Origin: JBNKHH01 sp050290245
Lineage (GTDB): Bacteria > Pseudomonadota > Alphaproteobacteria > Rhodobacterales > Rhodobacteraceae
Direction of reading: 5' to 3'
Assembly (NCBI GenBank): GCA_050290245.1
Contig: JBNKHH010000013.1
Span: forward strand, 36,724-100,723
DNA length: 64,000 nucleotides
The position numbers were made by a program, and so were the translations under genes. Shown piece after piece: positions 1 through 8,609 of the stretch (its first letter is position 1; every line of letters begins with the position of its first letter). The notes under the pieces were generated by a model. That model worked only from the letters and a program-made list of their open reading frames with translations. It made no database searches and was not told the DNA's origin.

Positions 1-766
1 GAGCGAAACCGCCACCGGGCTTGGACGTCTGCGGGTTCAATAGATGCGCCTTTTCGGGGCTGTCTCCGGCGACCCGGTCGAACATCTCCTGGCTGACGAT
101 GGCACAGGGGGCCAGAACGTAGCATGATCCTTCGACGGCATAGATCTGCGAGGCGGCGTTGTTGACCTCCGGCCCAAGCGCATAGGCCAGGTCGCGGTAG
201 ACGCAGAAACTGGGCCAGGCGGCGACGTGGACTTCCTCGTGCTGGGCATACATTGCCATCTTGGCCAGCGGCTGCACGTGTTCCCAGCAGTTCAGCGCGC
301 CAAGACGCCCGATGTCGCTGTCAACAACCTGAAGGTCCGAACCGTCGCCTTCGCCGAAGATGGTGCGCTCCACATGGGTGGGTTTCAGCTTGCGGCGGTT
401 CAGCAGGATCGTACCGTCTTCGCCGATGATGACCTGGCTCATATAGCGGCTGCCGCCAGCGCGCTCAGAATAGCCCATGACCATTGTGATGGCGTTGTCG
501 TGGCAGATCTGCTGCAGGCGCTTCATCTGTGGGGACGAGGCTGACATGCTGTTTTCATGATATTCTGGAAGAAAACCAACGCCTTCAGCCGGCGAGCCCG
601 TCCAGATCCACCACGGATATCCGGGAAGCCATGTCTCGGGGAAAGCAATGAGCTTGGCACCGGCCTTGGCCGCTTCGCCGGTCAGGGCCGCGGCTTTGTC
701 TATTGACGCGTCGAGATTGAGAAAGACTGGCGCTGCCTGTACACAGGCGGCCTTGATCGGTTGCAT
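1..766 (-). CDS. Nitrilase (aliphatic-type carbon-nitrogen hydrolase), C-terminus cut by window edge
   Basis: Hydrolyses a nitrile directly to carboxylate and ammonia. The 255 visible residues carry the full catalytic triad of the nitrilase superfamily: Glu44 in AFPETWLPGYP, Lys126 in NRRKLKPTH and Cys160 in GALNCWEH. The CWEH tetrapeptide and the spacing are typical of true nitrilases rather than amidases or ureidopropionases. Usual family length is about 310-350 residues, so roughly 60-90 C-terminal residues lie outside the window. The ATG at 764-766 opens directly onto the conserved beta-strand MQPIKAACVQ. The gene is divergent from an AraC regulator, an arrangement known for inducible nitrilases (NitR/NitA in Rhodococcus). 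Substrate cannot be read from sequence. Confidence 0.93.
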   Translation of the reverse strand, partial: MQPIKAACVQAAPVFLNLDASIDKAAALTGEAAKAGAKLIAFPETWLPGYPWWIWTGSPAEGVGFLPEYHENSMSASSPQMKRLQQICHDNAITMVMGYSERAGGSRYMSQVIIGEDGTILLNRRKLKPTHVERTIFGEGDGSDLQVVDSDIGRLGALNCWEHVQPLAKMAMYAQHEEVHVAAWPSFCVYRDLAYALGPEVNNAASQIYAVEGSCYVLAPCAIVSQEMFDRVAGDSPEKAHLLNPQTSKPGGGFA

Positions 767-927
767 GGACGTTTCCTTTCCCTGTTGGCAACGATCACCT
801 TGCATCTCCAGGGCTGTTCAGGGCGCCCGGGTTCGTGATGCGGCTGATGGCAGGTATCACTGCATAACCGGTGGGCCGTGACTTTGCGTGACACGACAAA
901 TCGGTTGACTTGTGGCGACACAGGTCA

Positions 928-1884
928 ATGATCTTAGCGCAGTTCGACTGGGGAAGGGGTGCGACACAGGGAATGTCGGCAAGGACGCGAGATACATGGG
1001 AAGTTTGGCGCGAGCAATTGTGGTCGCGTTTCGTACGACTGGAAAGTTCATCCAACGACGAAGGCTTCTTTGGTCATGTCAGCGAACCGGTGGCCAATTC
1101 CTGTCTTTTGTCGACCGTGCATTCGACGACACAGGTGACCGAGCGCACTGCCGCTCACCTGCGCCGTGATCCGCAGGATTACGTGCTGGTCGCCCTACAG
1201 ACCGAGGGCCACGGCTTTATCGAACAGGATGGCAGGCAGGCCCGGCTGGAGGCCGGCGATTTCGGATGTTACATTACCGACCGGCCATATCGTCTGGCTT
1301 TCGACAGCCCGTTTCGACAGATCATCCTGCGACTGCCGCGCGAACGGCTTGCCGAGCGGTTTCCCAGCCTGGGCCAAGTCACCGCCCGACGTTTCGACGG
1401 CAAAGTGAAGGCAGGCATGCTGGCCACGGGCTTTATTCGCCAGATGGTCCAAAATGGTGCCGACCTGACTGATACAGATCTGCGTGACATGCAAACGGCT
1501 ACAGCGCAGATGCTGGCGACCGCGATGCAGCAATGCATGGAAGGACCTCACGACGGTCAATCCCAGCGGTTGGAGCGGATCAAACGCAGACTTCATGCGC
1601 AACTGCGCGACCCGGATCTTGATCTTGGCCAGATCGCGTCAGCCGAGGGAATGAGCCAGCGCACCTTGCAGCGCCTTTTCCAGGCTGAGGGCCTGTCACC
1701 CAGTCAATGGGTGGCAGAACAACGTCTGAAGAGGGTGGCCAGCAATCTGCGCGATCCGGCGCATGCGAAGCGTTCGGTCACGGACATCGCGCTCTCATGG
1801 GGCTTTGGCGACCTGTCGCACTTCAGCCGTGCGTTCCGCCAGCGATTTGGCACCAGCGCGCGATCCTGGCGCAGCGGAAATTGA
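928..1884 (+). CDS. AraC-family transcriptional regulator, probable nitrilase regulator
   Basis: About 318 residues. The N-terminal part (about residues 10-190) looks like an AraC_binding_2-type effector domain. The last 100 residues form the AraC double helix-turn-helix, with IASAEGMSQRTLQRLFQAEG as the first HTH and DIALSWGFGDLSHFSRAFRQ as the second. Length and layout match NitR-like activators. It is divergent from the nitrilase across about 160 bp, so it probably activates that gene in response to a nitrile or derived acid (inference). Start is uncertain: ATG 928 gives family-like length, ATG 973 is an alternative, and an in-frame TTG lies at 910. Confidence 0.88.
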   Translation: MILAQFDWGRGATQGMSARTRDTWEVWREQLWSRFVRLESSSNDEGFFGHVSEPVANSCLLSTVHSTTQVTERTAAHLRRDPQDYVLVALQTEGHGFIEQDGRQARLEAGDFGCYITDRPYRLAFDSPFRQIILRLPRERLAERFPSLGQVTARRFDGKVKAGMLATGFIRQMVQNGADLTDTDLRDMQTATAQMLATAMQQCMEGPHDGQSQRLERIKRRLHAQLRDPDLDLGQIASAEGMSQRTLQRLFQAEGLSPSQWVAEQRLKRVASNLRDPAHAKRSVTDIALSWGFGDLSHFSRAFRQRFGTSARSWRSGN

Positions 1885-1888
1885 GCGA

Positions 1889-1918
1889 CGCCCCCCCCAA
1901 GGCGTGCATGGGGGGGCG
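1889..1918. terminator. Bidirectional hairpin terminator
   Basis: A perfect 9-bp stem (CGCCCCCCC at 1889-1897 pairing with GGGGGGGCG at 1910-1918) with a 12-nt loop lies in the 42-bp gap between the convergent AraC and SDR-like genes. The position suits a shared terminator, although neither side has a strong T-run. Confidence 0.6.
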
Positions 1919-1926
1919 GTCGCGGT

Positions 1927-2535
1927 TCAGTAGCCGACGGTAAAGCGCGCGCGGCTATGCTTGGGTGCCTCGAGTTCGTCGACCATGGCGACCGCGAAAT
2001 CTTCATAGCTAATGCGGCTGCCGTCCGGCCCGACCAGCAACTGGTCGGTGCCAAGCCGGAAATCGCCAGTTCTTTCGCCTGCGCTAAACACTGCCGAAGG
2101 CGACAGAAAGGTCCAGTTCAGCGTCTCAATCGCGCGCAGACGCTCCAGATACGCCGCTCCAGCTGCCGCCTCACCGCGGTAGGCCTCGGGAAAGTTCGGA
2201 TCGTCGATCAGCTTGGCACCCGGCGCGACCTCCAGGCTGCCAGCGCCCCCAACCACAAGGTATCGCGGTACACCCGACGTCCGGACCGCCGTCAGAAGCT
2301 TGTCGGAATCAAAGGCAAGGAACTTGACCGAGCTGATGGCCGCATGGTGGCCTGCCAGAATACGTGCCAGTTCCTCTGGCGCCGCAATGTCGCCAGCGAC
2401 AGCCTGCGTATGATCCAGCGATTGAATTTTTTCCGGCGACCGGGCGATGCCGGTCACCTCGTGCCCGCGCGCGACCAGTTCCCTGTGAAGACGCTGGCCA
2501 GCATTGCCGGACGCACCGATAAGTGCAACTTTCAT
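1927..2535 (-). CDS. NAD(P)-binding atypical SDR-family protein (NmrA/YwnB-like)
   Basis: 202 residues starting MKVALIGASGNAGQRL, a Rossmann GxxGxxG nucleotide-binding turn at the very N-terminus. The DIAAPEELARIL and VVGGAGSLEV segments are typical of the putative NADH-flavin reductase/NAD(P)H-binding group (COG2910-like). This start was chosen because the Rossmann strand begins there and AGGAATT lies just upstream; longer readings only add unrelated residues overlapping the neighbouring DsbA-like gene. It lies 25 bp after that gene on the same strand, so the two are probably co-transcribed. Substrate unknown; a redox-stress role is a guess from context. Confidence 0.8.
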   Translation of the reverse strand: MKVALIGASGNAGQRLHRELVARGHEVTGIARSPEKIQSLDHTQAVAGDIAAPEELARILAGHHAAISSVKFLAFDSDKLLTAVRTSGVPRYLVVGGAGSLEVAPGAKLIDDPNFPEAYRGEAAAGAAYLERLRAIETLNWTFLSPSAVFSAGERTGDFRLGTDQLLVGPDGSRISYEDFAVAMVDELEAPKHSRARFTVGY

Positions 2536-2560
2536 AATTGAATTCCTGACTGTTCTGGGT

Positions 2561-3211
2561 TCAGGCAGCTTTGCCAAGCGTGGCGAGAACGGCGTCGCCG
2601 CCCTCGTAGAGGACGTGGCCATCAACGATATGCGTGCCGTTTTCGTCACGAACCATCAGTAGCGGCACGCCGCTAAGACCAAGGGTCCGCATCGTTTTCT
2701 GACCTGCGGCGATCCGTCGGTCGGTCTCGGCGGCAAGATCAGGGTCGTTCTCGAGGACTGCCAACATGGTCGCGTCGTCTGTTGTGCCGCCCGCCAACTG
2801 GGCTGCAATCCGTGCCACTATCTCGGGGCGCGAGGTGTCTTGTCCCTCGACATACCGCGCGCTCTGAGCAGCGTGCAGAAAGCGCGGCTCAAACGCCGGA
2901 TCGATCCGGCCAAGAGCCACCATCGCGCGGGTCAGATAAAGCGAGGTAAGCACGCCGCCGGGGGCCCGCATGACGCCGATATGGTAGGCCTCGGAAAAGG
3001 GTTGACCGGTCAGGTCTTGAATTCGGCCGTCATGGGCGCGGGCATGATCCGCGATGGTCGAGACAGGCCGGGGCGTAACGAACAGCCCGGTTGGCATCAT
3101 CGTCAATTGCAGGCCAAACGTCTCGGACAGATGTTTGATGGCGGGAGCTGCGGCGTAGCACCAGCCGCAGAGCGGATCAAACAGGTAGGTAAACTGGGTC
3201 TTCGCGTCCAT
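2561..3211 (-). CDS. DsbA-family thioredoxin-fold protein (CGWC)
   Basis: 216 residues with the redox motif DPLCGWCYA at Cys15/Cys18, followed by a long helical insertion and a C-terminal thioredoxin half containing the cis-Pro segment LSGVPLLMV. This is the cytoplasmic DsbA-like/FrnE-HCCA-type fold: no signal peptide is visible. ATG 3211 is preceded by AAAGGAGCCGAT, a good ribosome binding site, and excludes a basic 25-residue extension. The gene is divergent from a LysR regulator 98 bp away, which probably controls it and the SDR-like gene. Function as oxidoreductase or isomerase is inferred from the motif. Confidence 0.85.
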   Translation of the reverse strand: MDAKTQFTYLFDPLCGWCYAAAPAIKHLSETFGLQLTMMPTGLFVTPRPVSTIADHARAHDGRIQDLTGQPFSEAYHIGVMRAPGGVLTSLYLTRAMVALGRIDPAFEPRFLHAAQSARYVEGQDTSRPEIVARIAAQLAGGTTDDATMLAVLENDPDLAAETDRRIAAGQKTMRTLGLSGVPLLMVRDENGTHIVDGHVLYEGGDAVLATLGKAA

Positions 3212-3309
3212 ATCGGCTCCTTTCGGTCTCTGATGCCTATTTGGATTTTCTTGTTTCGAAGATAAATAGCCTGCGAGTGTCATCACTGTTGCATAAAGTG
3301 AGCAAATCC

Positions 3310-4212
3310 ATGCTGGATCGGATCATCGCTGCGCGTGTCTTTATCGAAACGGTTGAACGCGGCAGCGCGACGGCCGCTGCCGAGGCGCTTGGCATGTCGC
3401 GCGCCATGGCGTCGCGCTATCTGGCCGCAATGGAAAATTGGGCTGGAACTCGGCTGTTGCATCGTTCAACCCGCCGCTTGTCACTTTCTCCGGCGGGAGA
3501 GAGCTCGTTGATCCGTTGCCGCGAGCTCGTCAAAATCGCCGAGAGCATTTCCAGCCAGTCAGATGTCGCCGAAACACCGCAGGGCGAGCTTCGCGTTGCA
3601 ATGCCAGCAATATTGGCGGATGCGGTATACCTGCCGGCGGCCCATGCTTTTGCCAAGCGTTATCCCAAGGTGTCGATCGATCTCCAGGTCACCGACCGGA
3701 TCGTGGATCTTGTTCAGGACAGGATCGACGTATCGCTGCGCATCACCGGGGTCCTCGACCGCGCGGTCATTGCGAGGCAATTCGGTGAGGTCGGCTCGGT
3801 ACTTTGCGCAGCACCCGCGCTGGTGGCGGCTCTTGGCAGCCCGACGGAGCCAGGGGGTCTCGCCAGCCTGCCTTGTATCACGTATGGCCAGTTCGGCGGC
3901 GGCACATGGGTGTTGTCAGGTGAGGGCAGAACCGAGAAGGTCGACGTCAGCGGGCCCTTGAAGACGAACGAAGCATTGCTGGTTCAGCGCGCGGCCATCG
4001 AAGGCCTTGGAGTCGCCATGTTACCGGGCTTTGCCGCGGCCCCGCACATCGCCAACGGCGATTTGGTGCGCATTCTGCCGGGTTGGACGCCGCCGACGCT
4101 TTCGCTCTACGCGCTTTACGCCTCCCGCCGAAATCTGCCCTCTGCCACCCGTGCCTTCATCGATTTCGTCACTGAAAACGCCGCGCGGAACGAATATCTC
4201 CGCCGCGTCTGA
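3310..4212 (+). CDS. LysR-family transcriptional regulator
   Basis: 300 residues. The winged HTH occupies residues 1-60 (RVFIETVERGSATAAAEALG, then SRAMASRYLAAMENWAGTRL), followed by a type-2 periplasmic-binding-like effector domain. The ATG at 3310 fits the usual LysR N-terminus (MLDRIIAARVF); the upstream in-frame region to 3241 lies in the promoter. Divergent from the DsbA-like/SDR pair, the classical LysR arrangement, so it likely regulates that pair. The DNA-binding helix resembles the large DsdC/AaeR-like group, which does not identify an inducer. Confidence 0.87.
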   Translation: MLDRIIAARVFIETVERGSATAAAEALGMSRAMASRYLAAMENWAGTRLLHRSTRRLSLSPAGESSLIRCRELVKIAESISSQSDVAETPQGELRVAMPAILADAVYLPAAHAFAKRYPKVSIDLQVTDRIVDLVQDRIDVSLRITGVLDRAVIARQFGEVGSVLCAAPALVAALGSPTEPGGLASLPCITYGQFGGGTWVLSGEGRTEKVDVSGPLKTNEALLVQRAAIEGLGVAMLPGFAAAPHIANGDLVRILPGWTPPTLSLYALYASRRNLPSATRAFIDFVTENAARNEYLRRV

Positions 4213-4248
4213 TCAGTTGCGCCGCGCGACGCGGCTGGCGGCGACCTG

Positions 4249-5355
4249 TCAACGCGGCGTAGCCTTTCGATGTTCATAAGCGTCTATCATGCGGATAATC
4301 CAAGGGATGTTCGGCATGAACAGGAATATCCGGGTAAGCTGAAACGCAGTCACAAGCGCAAGGTCAATGCCCAGGAATTTCGCGGTGAGCGCCATTTCCG
4401 TGACGCCGCCCGGCGCGCTGCCCAGCACCAGGACCTCCCACGGCTGACCGGCAAGCAGCGCAATCGCGACGGCAAGACCGGATATAATACCGAGCAACAG
4501 AAGGGTGCTTGCCAAAATGGTCACCAGTTGACGCTTCTGGTTTGCAAAAAGGTCGTGCCGGAAAGTGCTGCCCAGCCAAGTCCCAAGAACGACCTGCGCC
4601 AGCGAGAGAACCTCGGGTGGGAAGGCCACTGGGTGAAACCCGACAGCGCTGGCCGCTGCGGAGAATGTCAGCGGTCCGAGAAAATAGGGATTGGAAAGGC
4701 CGATGCGCTTGAAGAGTAATGCTCCGGCGACGGCGAGGAGAGCCAGAAAGCCGTTTCCCAGCAGATCAAACCCGCCATTCCGCACCATCCCGGAGCGATC
4801 GGGCCAGCCATCCAGCGCAAAAACCGCGATCGGCACTAAGATCACCACGGCGGCGATGCGCGTGGTCTGTGCGAGGATGATCGGACCGGGGTCGCAACCA
4901 TGCCGCTCGGCCATGACCGCCGCCTCGACGGGGCTGGTCGGAAAGGTCGAGAGGAATGCCTGCGAAAGGCGAATCCCTGTGGCTCGCGCTACAATGATGG
5001 CGACCACACCAGCACAGGCAGCGGACGCCAGCGCGGCTCCGATCATCACCGGGGCCAGGTTCAACAGCGCTGCAAGTGCAGCGGGCGTGAACGCCAACCC
5101 GACCTGCCCGGCAATGGTCATTTGGCCAATTGGCCGCGTCCTGACCGGAACCGTGACTTTGAGCAAGCCCGAGATCGACACTGTTGCCGACAGGACAAGA
5201 GGGCCGATCATCCAGGGCAGAGGAACTCCCAGCCAGGCAAAGACCCAACCTGCGCAGGCGGCCGCCAAATATAGAGCAAAAAGCGAGAGCAGGGTTTTGA
5301 TGCGCGGCGACAAAGTGAATGTACTCGAAGTTTCTTGTTGGGCAGACGCGGGCAC
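4249..5355 (-). CDS. AbrB-family integral membrane protein (PF05145-like)
   Basis: 368 residues with about nine to eleven hydrophobic segments, repeated twice in the pattern typical of the AbrB/ammonia-monooxygenase-annotated family (conserved GWVFAWLGVPLPWMIGPL near residue 36, again GTWLGSTFRHD near 260, and GSAPGGVTEMALTAKFLGID near 320). The GGVTEM box is characteristic. Role is unknown; the family is often annotated as a putative transporter or regulator. GTG start at 5355 is preceded by GGAAGG at eight bases. It is downstream of the thioesterase on the same strand (37-bp gap), so probably one transcript. Confidence 0.82.
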   Translation of the reverse strand: MPASAQQETSSTFTLSPRIKTLLSLFALYLAAACAGWVFAWLGVPLPWMIGPLVLSATVSISGLLKVTVPVRTRPIGQMTIAGQVGLAFTPAALAALLNLAPVMIGAALASAACAGVVAIIVARATGIRLSQAFLSTFPTSPVEAAVMAERHGCDPGPIILAQTTRIAAVVILVPIAVFALDGWPDRSGMVRNGGFDLLGNGFLALLAVAGALLFKRIGLSNPYFLGPLTFSAAASAVGFHPVAFPPEVLSLAQVVLGTWLGSTFRHDLFANQKRQLVTILASTLLLLGIISGLAVAIALLAGQPWEVLVLGSAPGGVTEMALTAKFLGIDLALVTAFQLTRIFLFMPNIPWIIRMIDAYEHRKATPR

Positions 5356-5391
5356 TGTGTCGATCCTTCCCGCGCAGGTCGGTCGCCGGGG

Positions 5392-5793
5392 CTATGCCGA
5401 GCTCGGAAGATTCTTGACAGGGACCGGCTTGCCTGTGGGGTCGAGCGCGACGAAGATGAAATTCGCCTCGGTCACTTTTTCGCTGAAGCGCGTTTCGCGA
5501 GGGCGTCTCCAGGCATCGACATGGATCGTCATTGAGGTCTTCCCGACTTTGATCAGCGAAGCATATAGTGACACCTCGTCTCCGACTTTGACAGGTCGAT
5601 GAAAGATCATGCCGTCGACGGCAATCGTGGCGCTGCGTCCGCCCGAGGTATAGGCGGCGATCGTCCCGGCTGCCAAGTCCATCTGGCTCATCAACCAGCC
5701 GCCGAATATGTCGCCTGCCGGGTTGGTGTCGCTCGGCATGGCGATGGTGCGAATGGTCGCGTCGCCTGCCGGCGGTTGATCAGATCCACCCAT
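5392..5793 (-). CDS. Acyl-CoA thioesterase, hotdog fold (YciA/ACOT type)
   Basis: 133 residues with the hotdog thioesterase signature TNPAGDIFGGWLMSQMDLAA (residues 23-42), in which the catalytic Asp of the YciA/BACH group is present, and the core strand AVDGMIFHRPVKVGDEV. Length matches YciA (about 130). ATG 5793 is preceded by AGAGGACAAC; the longer in-frame reading to 5976 lacks family features. Releases free CoA from acyl-CoA. It is divergent from the FadJ-like gene, so it may relieve CoA trapping during catabolism of the CoA esters made by the neighbouring operon (inference). Confidence 0.87.
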   Translation of the reverse strand: MGGSDQPPAGDATIRTIAMPSDTNPAGDIFGGWLMSQMDLAAGTIAAYTSGGRSATIAVDGMIFHRPVKVGDEVSLYASLIKVGKTSMTIHVDAWRRPRETRFSEKVTEANFIFVALDPTGKPVPVKNLPSSA

Positions 5794-5978
5794 GGTTTGT
5801 TGTCCTCTTGCATGACTGGTAGCCGCTCTGCGGTCTGCCCGGACAGTGATTGCATACTGAGAGCATACTTGATCCGGGGCTGGCCTGAACCCAACCAATA
5901 GTTTGGTCACGGCAAACCGGTTGCGAAGTATACCGTCCCAAATGCCGGCTGGTAGCAATTGCGACGAAGGGGACACGC

Positions 5979-7931
5979 ATGACGAACGTAACTGTCGAAG
6001 TGAGGGATGGGCTTGGCTGGGTCACTATCGACAATCCCCCGGTCAATGCTTTGGGGCACGCTGTGCGGCAGGGACTGTTGGATGCGGTGGCTGAGGTTGC
6101 GCATGCGGACGTGCGCGCCGTGGTGCTGACCGGGGCTGGTCGCGCCTTTGTGGCCGGGGCGGATATTCGCGAACTCGGCGAAACTCCCGTTGCGCCATAT
6201 CTGCCTGACGTTCTGGCGGCAATTGCTGCCTCCGAGGTGCCGTGGGTCGCGGCGATCAACGGCACGGCGCTTGGTGGCGGTCTGGAGCTGGCGATGGCCT
6301 GCCACGCAAGGATCGCTGTGCCGTCGGCCAAGCTCGGACTGCCAGAAGTCAATATCGGGATCATTCCCGGGTCCGGCGGCACGGTTCGATTGCCGCGCCT
6401 GGTCCCGATGGCAACGGCGATCAAGCTGGTCACCGGCGGCAAGCCCATCGGCGCGTCCGAAGCATTGAACGCCCGGTTGATCGACCGTGTCGCCGCGGAC
6501 GATCTGCGGGCCGAGGCGTCCACGATGGCAAACGAACTGGCGGCGACCGGTCGGCCCAAGCCGGCGCTGGACCGCGATCTGGTCGAAGGAGACCCCATCG
6601 ACTGGGACGCGCAGGCCGCGCAGTTGCGCAAACGCAGCCGGGGTGCCGCAGCTCCGCTCGAGGCGCTTGAATCCCTGAAATGCGCGGCACACGACCCGGT
6701 CGATGACGCCCTCGCAGGCGAACGGGAGCGATTTCTTCGCCTCGCGGCGTCGGACGAGGCGGCGGCATTGCGGCATGTCTTTTTTGCGGAACGCGGAGCG
6801 GGTCAGGCGCTGAAACAGGCCGATGCAACGCCTGCCGACCTGTCGCGCGTGGGCGTGATCGGCGGCGGCACAATGGGGGCGGGGATCGCCACGGCTCTGC
6901 TTCTGGCTGGATCGCAGGTTTGTCTGATCGAGCGCGACGCCGAGGCCGCGAATGCCGCAAAGACCCGCGTTGCCGACACGATCGCTGCCAGCGTCAAGCG
7001 CGGCGCGGTCGCGGCGGCCAAAGGCGACGCCGCACTGACAGGCCTGAGCACCGATACGGACTATGCAGCTCTGGCGGATTGTCCCTTGGTGATCGAGGCG
7101 GTGTTCGAGGATATGGGCGTCAAGCGGGAGGTTTTTTCGAAACTGGACGCCGTGATGCCCGCAGAGGCGATCCTGGCAACAAACACATCCTACCTCGATG
7201 TGAACGTGTTGGCAGAGACGACGAAAGACCCGTCGCGCATTCTGGGGCTGCATTTCTTTTCACCTGCCCATGTCATGAAGCTTCTCGAAGTGGTGCGCGG
7301 AGACGCCACCGGGGCGCGGGCGCTGGCGACCGGTGGGGCGCTTGCCAAGCTCTTGCGCAAGATCGCGGTGGTCGCCGGGGTCTGCGACGGCTTCATCGGC
7401 AACCGGATCATGGCAGCCTACCGGCGGGACTGCGAATTCATGCTGGAAGAGGGTGCACTGCCGCATGAGATTGACGCAGCGATGCAGGAATTCGGATTTG
7501 CCATGGGGATTTACGCCGTTCAGGACATGAGCGGGCTGGATATCGCCTGGGCGCAGCGCAAGGCACACGCGCCGCATCGCGACCCTGCCGAGCGTTATGC
7601 CCATATCGCTGACCGCCTCTGCGAGGCCGGACGACTGGGGCGCAAGACTGGCAAGGGGTGGTATGACTATTCCACCGGCAAGGCCGAGATCGACCCCGAG
7701 GTAACGCGGATCATCGAGGAAGAAAGCGCAAAGGCGGGGCGGACGCGACGGGCGTTCTCTGCCTCGGATATCGTGACGCGCATCCTTGCCACCATGCAAA
7801 GCGAAGGACAGGCGGTTCTTGACGAGGGAATTGCGGAGAGCCGGGACGATATCGATGTGGTGATGATCACTGGCTATGGATTCCCGCGGCACAAGGGTGG
7901 GCCGATGTATATGGCACGCCACAAGGGATAG
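5979..7931 (+). CDS. Bifunctional enoyl-CoA hydratase/3-hydroxyacyl-CoA dehydrogenase (FadJ-like)
   Basis: 650 residues. The N-terminal crotonase domain (about 1-200) has the oxyanion-hole segments GAGRAFVAGADIREL and GTALGGGLELAMA and the LPEVNIGIIPGSGGTVRLPR motif. After a linker, a Rossmann domain starts at VGVIGGGTMGAGIATALLLA, continues with the HADH box LGLHFFSPAHVMKLLEVV holding the catalytic His, and ends with two C-terminal HADH domains. It catalyses the hydration and NAD-dependent oxidation steps of beta-oxidation. It opens the + strand catabolic run that includes Tct uptake, CoA activation and thiolase. Somewhat shorter than E. coli FadJ (714). Confidence 0.93.
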   Translation: MTNVTVEVRDGLGWVTIDNPPVNALGHAVRQGLLDAVAEVAHADVRAVVLTGAGRAFVAGADIRELGETPVAPYLPDVLAAIAASEVPWVAAINGTALGGGLELAMACHARIAVPSAKLGLPEVNIGIIPGSGGTVRLPRLVPMATAIKLVTGGKPIGASEALNARLIDRVAADDLRAEASTMANELAATGRPKPALDRDLVEGDPIDWDAQAAQLRKRSRGAAAPLEALESLKCAAHDPVDDALAGERERFLRLAASDEAAALRHVFFAERGAGQALKQADATPADLSRVGVIGGGTMGAGIATALLLAGSQVCLIERDAEAANAAKTRVADTIAASVKRGAVAAAKGDAALTGLSTDTDYAALADCPLVIEAVFEDMGVKREVFSKLDAVMPAEAILATNTSYLDVNVLAETTKDPSRILGLHFFSPAHVMKLLEVVRGDATGARALATGGALAKLLRKIAVVAGVCDGFIGNRIMAAYRRDCEFMLEEGALPHEIDAAMQEFGFAMGIYAVQDMSGLDIAWAQRKAHAPHRDPAERYAHIADRLCEAGRLGRKTGKGWYDYSTGKAEIDPEVTRIIEEESAKAGRTRRAFSASDIVTRILATMQSEGQAVLDEGIAESRDDIDVVMITGYGFPRHKGGPMYMARHKG

Positions 7932-8098
7932 CGGGCGGACTTGGTCAAGGTCCTGGGGCGCAACAACGCGTCATGGCCAATGCGTGGGGTCGATCAGGCA
8001 AACAAATACTCAGTTCACGAAGCACGCCCCGATTTACGAGAATGACAGTCAGGAGTGAAGCCTCAGCCCCGAATGGTGCTTTGGCGAGGGAGGATCGA

Positions 8099-8599
8099 AT
8101 GGAAGACTACAAGAAAGCCCTGGGCTGGCGGCTCAACTGGGATGTGCTACGCGGCTCATTGCCGGTGCTGGATCTGGTTGGATGCGCCGCGCTTCTGTGG
8201 GTGTTTTGGGAATATTACTCCCAGGCAACAGCTTTGCCGTCACCGCTGAACAAGATCGACATTGGCGCCGGCGGCTTTCCATATCTTCTGGCGTTGGCGA
8301 CCCTGATCGCGATCTGTGCCGTGGCCATTGCCGCCATCGTGCGGATTTTGGACCCGGTGCCTGTCAACTGGGTCTCGATCCGGCGGCCGATTTTCGTTTT
8401 GGCGACGATGGGTCTGCTCATCCTCCAGTCGATCTATTTCGAGGAGCTGGGCACGCTGCCGAGTGTGCTGATCTTCGCATTCCTCACAATGCTGGCCTGC
8501 GGAGAACGCCGACCGCTTCACCTGATCGGTGTTCCAGTCGCGCTCGGCGCCTTCATCTATGTCATTTTCAATCTGGCGCTCGACGTCAACCTGCCCTGA
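8099..8599 (+). CDS. tctB: Tripartite tricarboxylate transporter small membrane subunit TctB
   Basis: 166 residues with four hydrophobic segments (near residues 22-40, 55-80, 95-115, 130-160), the TctB topology. The start at ATG 8099 is set by GGGAGGATCGA directly upstream; a longer reading from 7973 adds an Arg/Ser-rich stretch without family character. Forms the membrane complex with TctA downstream (10-bp gap) and works with the periplasmic TctC for cation-coupled carboxylate uptake. The 167 bp before it probably contain a promoter or an internal start of the operon. Confidence 0.88.
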   Translation: MEDYKKALGWRLNWDVLRGSLPVLDLVGCAALLWVFWEYYSQATALPSPLNKIDIGAGGFPYLLALATLIAICAVAIAAIVRILDPVPVNWVSIRRPIFVLATMGLLILQSIYFEELGTLPSVLIFAFLTMLACGERRPLHLIGVPVALGAFIYVIFNLALDVNLP

Positions 8600-8609
8600 G
8601 GGTCCAAAG

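Noticed and set aside
6803..7253. Long - strand frames opposite the FadJ-like gene
   Set aside because: Antisense shadows of a GC-rich coding region; the + strand frame carries complete catalytic motifs.
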